Assembly (NCBI RefSeq): GCF_015752155.1
Contig: NZ_JADOVI010000015.1
Span: forward strand, 16,568-80,567
Reading direction: 5' to 3'
Length of the DNA stretch: 64,000 nt
DNA from: Cryobacterium sp. MP_M3
GTDB taxonomy: Bacteria > Actinomycetota > Actinomycetes > Actinomycetales > Microbacteriaceae
The notes below the pieces were generated by a model, which was given only the letters and a program-made list of their open reading frames with translations, was not told where the DNA came from and did not search any database. Made by a program: the position numbers and the translations under genes. This document shows, in pieces, positions 1-10,489 of this stretch. Within the stretch, counting starts at the first letter, position 1, and every line of letters begins with the position of its first letter.

Positions 1-91
1 CGATCGCGACGACCTCGGCACCGCCCTTGACCGTGGGCGGGTACACCTTGCTCACGTCACGGAGCTCGACGACGGGGCTGGGGGCAGGCAT
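1..91 (-). CDS. metN: Methionine ABC importer ATP-binding protein MetN, N-terminal 30 residues (partial, runs off left edge)
   Basis: Reading the minus strand from an ATG at 89-91 gives MPAPSPVVELRDVSKVYPPT and on to the window edge, the typical first beta strands of an ABC ATPase before Walker A. An AGGA Shine-Dalgarno lies 5 nt upstream. It starts 59 nt after the stop of the lipoprotein gene metQ, so it is the second gene of a metQ-N(-I) operon driving methionine uptake. The name rests on this context because Walker A is outside the window. Confidence 0.72.
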   Translation of the reverse strand, partial: MPAPSPVVELRDVSKVYPPTVKGGAEVVAI

Positions 92-150
92 GGGAGTCCT
101 AACTGGCGTGCGGGGAACGGGCTCGCGACCGGACCGGGGTCCGGGCGGGG

Positions 151-1050
151 CTACTTCTGGGCCTTGGTGTCCTTCTCGACCTTGGCGAGGGAGGAGACGA
201 GGTCGGCGACCGGGGTCTGCACGAGCTCGGCCGAACCGCCGGACACCTTGAGCACGCCATCCTGCACGGCCTTGGTGGTCTGGTAGATCTTGACGAGCTT
301 CTGGTAGGTCGGGTTGTCCTTGTCCTCGGCGCGGGCCGCGAAGACGTTCACGTACGGCAGCGAGTTCGGGTCGGCCGGGTCGTCCTGGGCGAGGGCGTCG
401 CTGAACTTGAGGCCGGCCTTCTCGACGAAGTCATTATTGATGACCGCGCCGTCCACGTCGGGCAGGGAGGTCGCGGTGAGCGAGGCCTCGAGCGCGGTGA
501 CGGTGACCTTGGACTTGCCGGTGTCGATGTCGTCGAGGGTGGAGAAGATCGTGCCGCCGTCCTTCAGCGTCACGAGCTTGGCCGACTGCAACACGAGCAG
601 GGCGCGGGCCAGGTTGCTCGCGTCGTTCGGCACGGCGATGGTGTCGCCCTTCTTGATCTCGCTGACCTTCTTGTGCTTGGTCGAGTAGAGGCCGAGCGGG
701 TAGATCGCGGTGGCGCCGATCGGCACGAGGTCCTGCTTGCTGGACACGTTGTAGTCGGCCAGGTAGACGATGTGCTGGAACTGGTTGAGGTCGAGCTCGC
801 CCGCGGAGAGCGCCGGGTTGGGCTGCTCGAACACGGCGAAGTCCACGATCTCGACCTTGATCCCCTCGGCCGCGGCGGCCTTGGTGTACACGGCCCAGTA
901 CGGGTCGCTGGCCCCGACGACGCCGATCTTCACGACCTTGTCGCCACCGGATGCCGCGGAGCCGGACGCGTCCGCTGCGCCGCCTGAGCAGGCGGCGAGC
1001 AGGGCGACGAGCGGAAGGACCGCGAGGGCGGCCAGAAGTTTCTTTTTCAC
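151..1050 (-). CDS. metQ: Methionine-binding lipoprotein MetQ (NlpA family)
   Basis: Substrate-binding lipoprotein of a D/L-methionine ABC importer, anchored outside the membrane. The GTG start at 1050 is followed by a KKK n-region, a hydrophobic core and the lipobox ALLAAC with the lipidated Cys at residue 21. The mature part shows the NlpA pattern (KIGVVGASDPYW, then VEIVDF, LDLNQFQH and IAVPNDASNLARAL). Length 299 aa is usual for the family. GGGGA about 8 nt upstream serves as ribosome binding site. metN follows on the same strand. The NlpA family also includes binders of other substrates, so methionine specificity is inferred from family and neighbour. Confidence 0.88.
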   Translation of the reverse strand: MKKKLLAALAVLPLVALLAACSGGAADASGSAASGGDKVVKIGVVGASDPYWAVYTKAAAAEGIKVEIVDFAVFEQPNPALSAGELDLNQFQHIVYLADYNVSSKQDLVPIGATAIYPLGLYSTKHKKVSEIKKGDTIAVPNDASNLARALLVLQSAKLVTLKDGGTIFSTLDDIDTGKSKVTVTALEASLTATSLPDVDGAVINNDFVEKAGLKFSDALAQDDPADPNSLPYVNVFAARAEDKDNPTYQKLVKIYQTTKAVQDGVLKVSGGSAELVQTPVADLVSSLAKVEKDTKAQK

Positions 1051-1163
1051 GATGGGTTCCCCTTTTGCTGTGTTCGAAGTTTCTGCCGGGGCAATTCGGG
1101 CACAGGGAAACCACGTCGGGCGAGGTGGGGAGTCTGTGCCGCTGCATTGCGAGGCACACTTCT

Positions 1164-1169
1164 AGGCTA
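1164..1169 (-). promoter_or_regulatory. Possible -10 element of metQ
   Basis: TAGCCT on the minus strand about 110 nt before the metQ start would give a leader of about 100 nt. No -35 is obvious. I looked for S-box or SAM-IV riboswitch core motifs in this leader and saw none. Confidence 0.25.
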
Positions 1170-1227
1170 TCGACGGATGCTGCACCGCGCGGGCCGCTGC
1201 GACACACGCGGTAACAGCATCTGCGAT

Positions 1228-3033
<1,806 letters not shown>

Positions 3034-3041
3034 AGCTTTCG

Positions 3042-3047
3042 AGTTTA
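3042..3047 (-). promoter_or_regulatory. -10 of a near-leaderless promoter for the ABC-F gene
   Basis: TAAACT, 8 nt before the ATG at 3033. Confidence 0.5.
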
Positions 3048-3100
3048 GCTGGCGTGGCTGTGAGCCCCGCGCGCCCGGTTTCGCGCCCGGCGACCTGACT

Positions 3101-3158
3101 GTTGCCGGGTCGGACATATGTTGCCGGCAGACCGGCAACAGATGTCCGACCCGGCAAC
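3101..3158. repeat. 58-bp near-perfect palindrome (27-bp arms, 4-nt loop)
   Basis: Arms 3101-3127 and 3132-3158 are reverse complements except for one pair (26/27), separated by CAGA. Each arm begins GTTGCCGGGTCGGACAT when read inward and repeats GTTGCCGG internally. It lies in the ispE to ABC-F intergenic gap. No T-run follows on either strand, so a classical intrinsic terminator is unlikely. It could act as a REP-type repeat, an mRNA-stabilising hairpin or a Rho-assisted terminator. Confidence 0.85.
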
Positions 3159-3176
3159 TGTCGCGGCAAACGGAAG

Positions 3177-4112
3177 CTAGTCGTGGATGATGCGGGCGCC
3201 GTGCACCGGGCCGGTGGCACGCACCACGTGCAGCCGGGAGGCGCTGAGCGCGACCTGCAGCTCGAGCGCGCTGTCGGCATCCTGCACCAGGAACGCCACG
3301 GTGGGGCCGGAGCCCGAGAGGATGCCCGCCAGCGCCCCGTTCGCCTCGCCGAGTTCGAGCACCCGGGCCAGTCCGGGAGCGAGGTGCAGCGCCGGTGCCT
3401 GCAGGTCGTTGTGCAGCGATTCGGCGAGCATGGCAGGGTCGCCGGCGCGGAGGGCCTGCAGCACGTTGGCGTCGACGGTGGGCTGGAGCTGGGCCGGGAA
3501 GATGTCCTGGGCGTGCCGCTCGCGGTGCCGGTCGAGTTCGCTGTAGACCGCGGGCGTCGACATGCCGAACTCGGCCAGGGCGAGCACCCAGTGGAACTGG
3601 CCCTTCGCCAGGGCCGGGCTCAGCCGGTCGCCGCGGCCGGTGCCGATCGCGGTGCCGCCGGTGAAGGAGAACGGGACGTCGGCGCCGAGGGTGGCCGCGA
3701 TGCCGAGCAGGTCCTCCCTGGTCGCCTCGGTTCCCCAGAGGGCGTCGCAGGCGAGGAGGGTGGCCGCGGCATCCGCTGACCCGCCGCCCATGCCGCCGGC
3801 GATCGGGACGTTCTTCTCGATGTCCAGGCGCACGCCGCCGCGGAAGCCCGCCTTGCGGGCCAGCGCCCGGGCGGCCTTGATCGCGAGGTTGCTGCCGTCG
3901 ACGGCCAGGCCGGAGGTGTCGATCGATCCGCTGAACTCGACCGAGAAGTCGTCGGCCGGGTAGGCGCGCACGTCTTCGTAGAGGGAGACCGCCTGGTAGG
4001 CGGTTGCCACCTCGTGGTAGCCGTCTTCGAGCACGGCGCCGACCTTGAGGAAGACGTTGATTTTGCCCGGTGCCCTCGCGTGCACCATGGGAGATGCGGC
4101 CGCGTTGGTCAT
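3177..4112 (-). CDS. ispE: 4-diphosphocytidyl-2-C-methyl-D-erythritol kinase IspE
   Basis: GHMP-superfamily kinase that phosphorylates CDP-methylerythritol in the MEP isoprenoid pathway. The N-terminal motif [13 protein letters not shown], the glycine-rich ATP loop [14 protein letters not shown] (about residues 105-118) and the C-terminal [11 protein letters not shown] motif are all present. Length 311 aa is normal. The ATG at 4112 lies only 4 nt after the rsmA stop, so the two are co-transcribed, as in M. tuberculosis ksgA-ispE. Confidence 0.95.
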   Translation of the reverse strand: MTNAAASPMVHARAPGKINVFLKVGAVLEDGYHEVATAYQAVSLYEDVRAYPADDFSVEFSGSIDTSGLAVDGSNLAIKAARALARKAGFRGGVRLDIEKNVPIAGGMGGGSADAAATLLACDALWGTEATREDLLGIAATLGADVPFSFTGGTAIGTGRGDRLSPALAKGQFHWVLALAEFGMSTPAVYSELDRHRERHAQDIFPAQLQPTVDANVLQALRAGDPAMLAESLHNDLQAPALHLAPGLARVLELGEANGALAGILSGSGPTVAFLVQDADSALELQVALSASRLHVVRATGPVHGARIIHD

Positions 4113-4116
4113 GTGA

Positions 4117-5259
4117 CTAACCTAGCCCAGCCGCATCGGCTTCTCGTGCCCCGGAACGCCAGGCGCGGGCGATCGCGAGGAAGTCGTCGACGGTGAGCTG
4201 TTCGCCGCGCTCGGTGGGGTCGATCCCGGCCTCGGCCAGGATCGCCGACGCTGTCGCCGAGTCGCCGAGCACGCTGGACAGCGACTGCCGCAGCATCTTG
4301 CGGCGCTGCTGGAAGGCCCCGTCAACGAGGGCGAAGGTGGCCAGGCGCAGGTCTTCGATTTCGAGCGGCTCGGCGCGGCGTTCGAACGCGATCAGGATCG
4401 AATCGACGTTCGGCACCGGCCAGAACACCTGGCGGCTGACCTTGCCCGCGGTGCGGAACTGCCCGTACCAGGCGGCCTTGACGCTCGGGCTGCCGTAGAC
4501 CTTCGAGCCGGGCGGGGCGGCGAGGCGTTCGCCGACCTCGGCCTGCACCATCACCACGCCGGCGCGGATCGAGGCGAAGTGCTCGAGCAGGTGCAGCAGC
4601 ACCGGCACGGACACGTTGTAGGGCAGGTTGGCGACCAGCCGGGTCGGCGCGTCGGGGATCTCGGTGATCTTGAGCGCATCGGCACGGATGACGGTCAGCG
4701 GCGCGCCCTCGTGCATGAGCTCGACGGTGAGCGGCAGCTGCTCGGCGAGACGTTCGTCGATCTCGACGGCCACGACCCGGGCACCGGTCTCGAGCAGGCC
4801 GAGGGTGAGGGAACCGAGGCCGGGACCGACCTCCACGACGGTATCGGCGGCGGTGATCGCGGCGACCTTGACGATCCGGCGCACGGTGTTGCCGTCGATG
4901 ACGAAGTTCTGGCCGAGCTTCTTGGTGGGGTTGACGCCCAGCATCTCGGCGAGGTCGCGGATCTCAGCGGGGCCGAGCAGGCTGCGGGGCGCCGGGCTCG
5001 CGCCGGTCGTCGAGCCCGTCGAGCCTGTCGAGACGGGGATCTCGACAGGCTCGATCACCGGATTCTCGTCGACAGGCTCCTCGACAACCGATTCCTTGGC
5101 GACGGATTCCTCGGCGACCGGCTCCGACTCGACCGGGGCGGCGTGACGGCCGCGGACGCGGTCCGCGTCGGGGTCCGCGCCCGCGGTCCCGGCCTGCGGG
5201 CCGAACGAAGGCGCCGCGGGTTCCTCGCCCGCCGCGTAGCCGTGCCTGGGTTCGGTCAC
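4117..5259 (-). CDS. rsmA: 16S rRNA (adenine1518/1519-N6)-dimethyltransferase RsmA (KsgA) with a repeat-derived N-terminal extension
   Basis: Dimethylates two adenines near the 3' end of 16S rRNA. The enzyme core starts at [15 protein letters not shown] and has TKKLGQNF, the SAM loop [12 protein letters not shown] (about residue 144) and the catalytic NLPYN motif (about residue 210). The core is about 286 aa, the usual size. The chosen GTG at 5259 overlaps the tatD stop (GTGA) and has GGAGG 6 nt upstream, adding about 95 Pro/Glu/Val-rich residues. Part of that extension, about residues 69-80 ([12 protein letters not shown]), is the translation of a perfect inverted repeat. An internal start nearer the core cannot be excluded. 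Confidence 0.9.
   Translation of the reverse strand: MTEPRHGYAAGEEPAAPSFGPQAGTAGADPDADRVRGRHAAPVESEPVAEESVAKESVVEEPVDENPVIEPVEIPVSTGSTGSTTGASPAPRSLLGPAEIRDLAEMLGVNPTKKLGQNFVIDGNTVRRIVKVAAITAADTVVEVGPGLGSLTLGLLETGARVVAVEIDERLAEQLPLTVELMHEGAPLTVIRADALKITEIPDAPTRLVANLPYNVSVPVLLHLLEHFASIRAGVVMVQAEVGERLAAPPGSKVYGSPSVKAAWYGQFRTAGKVSRQVFWPVPNVDSILIAFERRAEPLEIEDLRLATFALVDGAFQQRRKMLRQSLSSVLGDSATASAILAEAGIDPTERGEQLTVDDFLAIARAWRSGAREADAAGLG
5019..5054. repeat. REP-like inverted repeat inside the rsmA coding region
   Basis: Perfect 15-bp arms TCGAGCCTGTCGAGA (5019-5033) and its reverse complement (5040-5054) around a 6-nt loop, followed at 5070-5085 by another partial copy (TCGACAGGCTCC). This TCGACAGGCTCGA-type palindrome resembles repeats I know as dispersed in Microbacteriaceae genomes. 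Here it is in frame and encodes part of the RsmA N-terminal extension. Confidence 0.8.
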
Positions 5260-6212
5260 GCGATGCCTCCCCGGGGAGTGGTCCGGGTGGAGGACACGGC
5301 GTCGGGCGCGGTCACCGGTTCGGCGTCCCACCGCCCGTAGACGAGTTCGGTGTTCGAGGAGATCTGGGCGGCGAGCATGGTGACGTCCGTTTCGAGGTGG
5401 TCGGCCATGGCGCGGAGCGTGTGCGGCAGAAGGTAGGGGGCGTTCGGGCGGCCGCGGAAGGGCACGGGGGTGAGGAACGGGGCATCCGTCTCGACCAGGA
5501 TCAGCCGGCGCGGTATCGCGGCGAGGGCGCCCCGCAGGTCGTCCGCGTTCTTGAAGGTCACGGTGCCGGAGAAGGAGAGGTACCAGCCGTTGTCGGCGCA
5601 GATCCTGGCCATCTCGGCGTCGCCGGAGAAGCAGTGGAACACGGTGCGTTCGGGGGCGCCGACCCGGAGCAGGGTCTCGATGACGTCGGCGTGAGCGTCG
5701 CGGTCGTGGATCTGCAGGGCAAGGCCGTGCTGCTTCGCGATCTCGATGTGTGCCTCGAACGACCGGTGCTGGGCGGCTCGCCCCTCCGGACCGGTGCGGA
5801 AGAAGTCCAGGCCGGTCTCGCCGACGGCGACGACCCGGGGCAGGGCGGCGAGGGCCGAGATCTCGGCCAGGGCGTCGTCCAGGGTGCCGGCGGCCTCATA
5901 GACCGGGGCTTCATTGGGGTGGATGGCGACGGCCGCGAGCATGCGCGGCTCGGCGGCTGCGGCCGCCGCCGACCAGCGCGACGTCGCCAGGTCCCCGCCG
6001 ACCTGGATGACGCCGCGGATGCCGACGCTGGAGGCCCGGTCCAGCTGTTCGGCCACGCTCAGCCCCTCGTCGCCGTCGGCGATTTCGAGGTGGGTGTGGT
6101 TGTCGTAGACCGGGACCACGAGCGGCTCCGGCAGGGGCGGGTAGCGCAGGTCGCGGCCCGCGGTCTGCTCCCGGCGGCGCACCGGTTCGGTGGCCGAGCC
6201 CCGGTCGGTCAC
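5256..6212 (-). CDS. TatD family metal-dependent hydrolase (DNase)
   Basis: TIM-barrel hydrolase with the TatD metal ligands in order: HTHLE, VGETGLDFF, LQIHDRDAH, FHCFSGD and LVETDAPFLTP. Family members are Mg-dependent 3'-5' exonucleases. The start is uncertain: GTG at 6212 (VTDRGSATEP, 318 aa) is preferred, while GTG at 6236 would add 8 residues and sit 8 nt after the metG stop. It is followed with a 4-nt overlap by rsmA. In mycobacteria rpfB sits between these two genes, and it is absent here. Confidence 0.9.
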   Translation of the reverse strand: MTDRGSATEPVRRREQTAGRDLRYPPLPEPLVVPVYDNHTHLEIADGDEGLSVAEQLDRASSVGIRGVIQVGGDLATSRWSAAAAAAEPRMLAAVAIHPNEAPVYEAAGTLDDALAEISALAALPRVVAVGETGLDFFRTGPEGRAAQHRSFEAHIEIAKQHGLALQIHDRDAHADVIETLLRVGAPERTVFHCFSGDAEMARICADNGWYLSFSGTVTFKNADDLRGALAAIPRRLILVETDAPFLTPVPFRGRPNAPYLLPHTLRAMADHLETDVTMLAAQISSNTELVYGRWDAEPVTAPDAVSSTRTTPRGGIA

Positions 6213-6243
6213 CGGGACCGGCTCGCCGGCTGACACCGGGTGG

Positions 6244-7806
6244 TCAGCCAACCGTGGCCTCGATGCGGGGGAAGAGGGCCTCGAGCGGGGACACGTGGGT
6301 GCCACCGGTCCACTGCCAGGCCTGGTCGATGCGCACGTCGGTGAGCTCGCCGGTGCCGCCGAGCGCCTGCCAGAGCTTCGCGGTGGCCTGGGGCACGACC
6401 GGGGAGAGCAGCACGGCCAGGGTGCCGAGCCCGCGCACGGCGGTGAACAGCACGGCCTCGAGCCGGGCGCGGTTGGCCGGGTCCTTGGCGAGGGCCCAGG
6501 GCTCCTGGCTGGTGATGTAGCCGTTGAGTTCGTCGACCAGTTCCCAGATCGCGGCGATGGCCTCGTGGATGGCCAGGCGGGAGATGGCCTCGCCCGCGGC
6601 ATCCGTGGCCCGCTTCTCGGTGGCGCGGATCAGGTCGTCGTCCTCGGAGAACACCGTGGGGGTCGGGATCTCCCCGTCGCAGTAGCGCACGACCATGGCG
6701 ATCACGCGGGAGGCGAGGTTGCCGAACCCGTTGGCGAGTTCGGACTGGTAGCGGGCGGAAAGATCCTCCCAGGAGAACGACCCGTCCTGGCCGAAGCTGA
6801 TCGCGCGCATGAAGTAGTAGCGGAACGCGTCGGAGCCGAAGGTATCGGTGATCTGGCTCGGGGCGATGCCGGTGAGCTTGGACTTGCTCATCTTCTCGCC
6901 GCCGACCAGCAGCCAGCCGTGGCCGAAGACCCGGCGGGGAACCTCGATTCCGGCCGCGAGGAGCATGGCCGGCCAGATCACGGCGTGGAAACGGAGGATG
7001 TCCTTGCCGACGATGTGGGTGGCGGGCCAGAGGCGGCTGAACTTCTCGTCGTCGTGGCCGTAGCCCGCGGCGGTGATGTAGTTGAGCAGCGCGTCGAACC
7101 AGACGTAGACGACATGGCTGTCGTCCCAGGGCACCTTGATGCCCCAGTCGAAGCTGGAGCGGGAGATGGACAGGTCGGAAAGGCCCTGCTTGACGAAGGA
7201 GATGACCTCGTTGCGGGCGGCGGCGGGCTGCACGAAATCGGGGTTGTCCTCGTAGAGCGCGAGGAGCTGGTCGGCGAAGGTGCTCATCCGGAAGAAGTAG
7301 TTCTTCTCGTGCAGCAACTCGACCGGGAAGGAGTGGATCGCGCAGACCTGCTGCCCGGCGAACTCGCCGGTGCCGTCGATGAGGTCGCTCGGCTGCTTGT
7401 ACTCCTCGCAGCCCACGCAATAGAAGCCCTCGTACTCGCCCGTGTAGATGTGGCCGGCGTCGTAAAGGTGCTGCAGGAACTTCTGCGCGTTCACCTCGTG
7501 GCGCTCGTCGGTCGTGCGGATGAAGTCGTCGTTCTTGATGTCGACGGTCTGCAACAGGGGCTTCCAGGCGGTCTCGACCAGGCGGTCGGCCCACTCCTTC
7601 GGCGTGACGCCGTTGGCGGTCGCCGTGCGCAGGATCTTCTGCCCGTGTTCGTCCGTACCGGTCAGCAGCCAGGCGTCTTCACCGGCCTGCCGGTGCCAGC
7701 GCGCGAGCACGTCGGCGGCCACCTCGGTGTAGGCGTGCCCGATATGAGGGACATCATTCACGTAGAAAATCGGCGTGGTGATGTAGAAGGATGAGCCGTC
7801 GGACAT
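6244..7806 (-). CDS. metG: Methionyl-tRNA synthetase MetG
   Basis: Class I aminoacyl-tRNA synthetase charging tRNA-Met. The HIGH motif is PHIGH (residues 20-24), the KMSKS loop is GGEKMSKSK (about 303), and a zinc knuckle is formed by CVGC and CAIH. Length 520 aa, without a C-terminal EMAP-like domain. The start MSDGSSFYITTPIFY is set by a TAGGCT -10 placed 7 nt upstream (leaderless) and by homology; GGAGG in the same gap could also act as a short-spaced ribosome site. tatD follows directly. Confidence 0.96.
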   Translation of the reverse strand: MSDGSSFYITTPIFYVNDVPHIGHAYTEVAADVLARWHRQAGEDAWLLTGTDEHGQKILRTATANGVTPKEWADRLVETAWKPLLQTVDIKNDDFIRTTDERHEVNAQKFLQHLYDAGHIYTGEYEGFYCVGCEEYKQPSDLIDGTGEFAGQQVCAIHSFPVELLHEKNYFFRMSTFADQLLALYEDNPDFVQPAAARNEVISFVKQGLSDLSISRSSFDWGIKVPWDDSHVVYVWFDALLNYITAAGYGHDDEKFSRLWPATHIVGKDILRFHAVIWPAMLLAAGIEVPRRVFGHGWLLVGGEKMSKSKLTGIAPSQITDTFGSDAFRYYFMRAISFGQDGSFSWEDLSARYQSELANGFGNLASRVIAMVVRYCDGEIPTPTVFSEDDDLIRATEKRATDAAGEAISRLAIHEAIAAIWELVDELNGYITSQEPWALAKDPANRARLEAVLFTAVRGLGTLAVLLSPVVPQATAKLWQALGGTGELTDVRIDQAWQWTGGTHVSPLEALFPRIEATVG

Positions 7807-7813
7807 GCCCTCC

Positions 7814-7819
7814 AGCCTA
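7814..7819 (-). promoter_or_regulatory. -10 of a leaderless promoter for metG
   Basis: TAGGCT, 7 nt before the ATG at 7806. Confidence 0.55.
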
Positions 7820-7921
7820 CTGGGAGCAGCGGATGACGCCTGCCCTGTTACGAGGCAGGCCTCCTCTCGGCGCTCACCGGCCCGCTCCGCGCCGTCCGGC
7901 CGCGGTCGGGGCAGGGCCAGG

Positions 7922-8788
7922 TCAGCCCAGCGGCAGGTCCGAGTAGTCCGGCTTGTCGGGGGCGTTCCCGCCGGACTTCTGCTGCAGCGCCGCCTCGTAG
8001 AGGTCGCGCTTGCCGAGGCCGGACGCGGCGGAGACATCCGCGGCGGCCTCCTTCAGCCGGGCGCCGGCCGCGACCAGGGCGAGCACCTCGGCGACACCGG
8101 TCGGAAGGTCGAGCACGCGCGCCTCGGCGCCGGCGACGACGATGCAGATCTCGCCCTTGACTCCCGCCGCGGCCCACTCGGCCAGTTCGGCCGCCGTGCC
8201 CCGTTTCACTTCCTCGTAGAACTTGGTCAGCTCCCGGCAGACGACGACACGGCGGTCGGTGCCGAGCACGGCTCCGAGGTCGGTGAGGGATGCCGCGAGC
8301 CGGTTGGGCGATTCGAAGAAGACCATGGTGCGCCGCTCGGCCGCCACCTCGCGCAGCGCGGTGACCCGGTCGCCGTGCTTGCGCGGGAGGAAGCCTTCGA
8401 AGGTGAACCGGTCGGTCGGCAGCCCCGACACGGCGAGCGCCGTGAGCACCGCCGACGGGCCGGGCAGCGCCGAGACGACCACGCCGGCCGCAACCGCCGC
8501 GTCGACGAGATGGAATCCAGGGTCGGAGACGGTGGGCATCCCCGCGTCGCTGAGCACGAGGACATCCGTGTCCCGGGCCAGTTCGGCCAGCTCCGCGGCC
8601 TTGCCGCGTTCATTGTGATCGTGCAGGCTGATCAGTTTCGGCCGGTTCTCAATGCCGAGGGCCTTGAGCAGGTGCACGGTGACGCGGGTGTCTTCGGCGG
8701 CGATCACCGTCGCGGTCGTGAGCGCCTCGACGAGGCGACGGGAGACGTCGCCGAGGTTTCCGATCGGGGTGGCAGCGAGGATGATCAT
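7922..8788 (-). CDS. rsmI: 16S rRNA (cytidine1402-2'-O)-methyltransferase RsmI
   Basis: SAM-dependent tetrapyrrole-methylase-fold enzyme that 2'-O-methylates C1402 in the ribosomal P site. Motifs are ILAATPIGNLGD at the N-terminus, AEDTRV, SLHDHNE, LVLSDAGMPTVSDPG, ALPGPSAVLTAL and FEGFLPRK. Length 288 aa is typical. The ATG at 8788 is preceded by GGGAG. It is divergent from pmt with only 39 nt between starts, the same arrangement as Rv1003/Rv1002c in M. tuberculosis. Confidence 0.95.
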   Translation of the reverse strand: MIILAATPIGNLGDVSRRLVEALTTATVIAAEDTRVTVHLLKALGIENRPKLISLHDHNERGKAAELAELARDTDVLVLSDAGMPTVSDPGFHLVDAAVAAGVVVSALPGPSAVLTALAVSGLPTDRFTFEGFLPRKHGDRVTALREVAAERRTMVFFESPNRLAASLTDLGAVLGTDRRVVVCRELTKFYEEVKRGTAAELAEWAAAGVKGEICIVVAGAEARVLDLPTGVAEVLALVAAGARLKEAAADVSAASGLGKRDLYEAALQQKSGGNAPDKPDYSDLPLG

Positions 8789-8815
8789 GCTCCCAGTCTC
8801 GCAGTCGCTGCTCAC

Positions 8816-8821
8816 TACGAT
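8816..8821 (+). promoter_or_regulatory. -10 of a leaderless promoter for pmt
   Basis: TACGAT exactly 6 nt before the GTG at 8828. Confidence 0.6.
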
Positions 8822-8827
8822 GGTCAG

Positions 8828-10396
8828 GTGCTCCTCAATAGCCGCTGGTTCTCCTGGGCCGGCCCCCTCGCAGTGACCGCGCTGGCCGCGGTCCTGCGAC
8901 TCTGGAACCTCGGCAGCCCGCACTCCCTGGTCTTCGACGAGACGTTCTATGTGAAGGACGCGTGGACGCTGTTCAACAACGGCTACGAGTCGACGTGGCC
9001 GGACAAGGCGGATGCGCTTTTCGCGTCGGGGCACACCGACATCTACACGATGAACCCGGCCTTCGTCGTGCACCCGCCGCTGGGCAAGTGGCTCATTTCG
9101 CTCGGGATGGCCGCCTTCGGCCCGGACAGCAGCTGGGGCTGGCGGATCGTGACCGCGGTGATCGGCGTGCTCGCGGTCGTGCTCCTGATGCTGATCGCGA
9201 AGAAGCTGTTCGGGTCGACGGTGCTCGCGGTGCTGGCGGGTTTCCTGTTCGCGATCGACGGCAACGCCATCGTGATGTCCCGGGTCGCCCTCCTCGACAA
9301 CTCGGTCATGTTCTTCGCACTGCTCGGCTTCGGCGCCGTGCTCCTCGACCGGGACTGGCACGCCGGCCGGCTCGACGAGTGGATGGCCCGGCGCCGCGAG
9401 GCCGGGCACGAGCCCGGCTGGGGTCCGACCCTTTGGTGGCGGCCCTGGCTGCTCGCCGCCGGCCTCGCGTTCGGGCTGACCTGCAGCGTCAAGTGGTCGG
9501 GCCTCTACTTCCTCGCGGCGTTCGGGGTCTACCTCGTGGTCGTGGATGCTCTGGCCCGCCGGCGGGCGGGCGTCCCGTTCTGGTGGAGCGCCGCGATTCT
9601 CAAACAGGCGCCGGCCACCTTCCTGCTGCTGGTGCCCGTCGCGGTGACCACGTTCCTGCTCTCCTGGACCGGCTGGTTCGTCACCTCCGAGGGCTTCTAC
9701 CGCAACTGGGCGGCCTCCCCCGGTGCCGCCTGGACCGGGGCCCTGGCCTGGGTGCCCGATTCGGTGCAGAGCTTCTGGCACTACCAGGTGGCCGCGTACA
9801 CCTATCACGTCGGCCTGGCCACGCCGCATCCGTACCAGGCCAACCCGCTGACCTGGCTGTTCATGACCCGCCCGACGAGCATGTACTACCGGGGCACGTC
9901 GCTGGGCGAGAACGGCTGCGACTTCAGCACCTGCTCGGAGGCGATCACCGGGATCGCCAACCCGCTGATCTGGTGGGCCGCGACGGCCGCGATCCTCTAC
10001 CTCGGCTACCGGCTTGCGCGCTACCGCGAATGGCGGGTGGGCCTGATCCTGATGGGCATGGTCGCCGGCTACCTGCCCTGGCTGATGTACCTCGGGCGCA
10101 CCGTGTTCCAGTTCTACACGATCGCGTTCGAGCCCTACCTGCTGCTCGGGCTGACCTGTGCGATCGGCATCTTCCTCGGCCTGGTGCCCGGGCCGGGTCA
10201 GTGGGCCCCCGCGGAAGCGGAGGACTCTGCTGACCCTGTTGACGGAGCGAGCGGCCGGCGCACCCGCATCCGCGTCCTCGCCGGTTACCTCGTCACCACC
10301 ACGATGGTGAGCGCCTTCTTCTATCCGCTCTGGACCGGGATTCAGACGTCGTTCCTGTTCTGGCAGCTGCACATCTGGCTGCCCAGCTGGCGCTGA
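8828..10396 (+). CDS. pmt: Polyprenol-phosphate-mannose--protein mannosyltransferase (GT39, Pmt)
   Basis: Multi-pass membrane O-mannosyltransferase that mannosylates exported proteins at the Ser/Thr-rich segments. The first extracytoplasmic loop has the catalytic acidic pair FDETFYVKD, and the segment MNPAFVVHPPLGKW is characteristic of bacterial Pmt. About ten hydrophobic segments are spread over 522 aa, ending in the family-typical LFWQLHIWLPSW. The GTG start is fixed by a TACGAT-N6-GTG leaderless promoter. Likely substrates are Pro/Thr-rich lipoproteins such as those at 16,371 and 57,941 (inference). Confidence 0.93.
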   Translation: MLLNSRWFSWAGPLAVTALAAVLRLWNLGSPHSLVFDETFYVKDAWTLFNNGYESTWPDKADALFASGHTDIYTMNPAFVVHPPLGKWLISLGMAAFGPDSSWGWRIVTAVIGVLAVVLLMLIAKKLFGSTVLAVLAGFLFAIDGNAIVMSRVALLDNSVMFFALLGFGAVLLDRDWHAGRLDEWMARRREAGHEPGWGPTLWWRPWLLAAGLAFGLTCSVKWSGLYFLAAFGVYLVVVDALARRRAGVPFWWSAAILKQAPATFLLLVPVAVTTFLLSWTGWFVTSEGFYRNWAASPGAAWTGALAWVPDSVQSFWHYQVAAYTYHVGLATPHPYQANPLTWLFMTRPTSMYYRGTSLGENGCDFSTCSEAITGIANPLIWWAATAAILYLGYRLARYREWRVGLILMGMVAGYLPWLMYLGRTVFQFYTIAFEPYLLLGLTCAIGIFLGLVPGPGQWAPAEAEDSADPVDGASGRRTRIRVLAGYLVTTTMVSAFFYPLWTGIQTSFLFWQLHIWLPSWR

Positions 10397-10453
10397 CGCG
10401 GACGGATTCGGGCCCGGATCCTTGGTTCCGAAAGTCGCATTGAACCCGCCTTG

Positions 10454-10473
10454 ATATGCCTCGGATGGCATAT
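10454..10473. promoter_or_regulatory. Inverted repeat ATATGCC-N6-GGCATAT upstream of the desaturase
   Basis: Perfect 7-bp arms with a 6-nt spacer in the 203-nt gap before the desaturase; an operator-like site of unknown binder. Confidence 0.4.
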
Positions 10474-10489
10474 AGCGACTGGGAAACAC

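Noticed and set aside
1051..1227. SAM-type riboswitch before metQ
   Set aside because: No S-box, SAM-II or SAM-IV core sequences were recognisable; a covariance-model search would decide.
6213..6602. N-terminal extension of TatD to 448 residues
   Set aside because: It overlaps the metG 3' end in another frame and has Pro/Ser/Arg-rich shadow composition.
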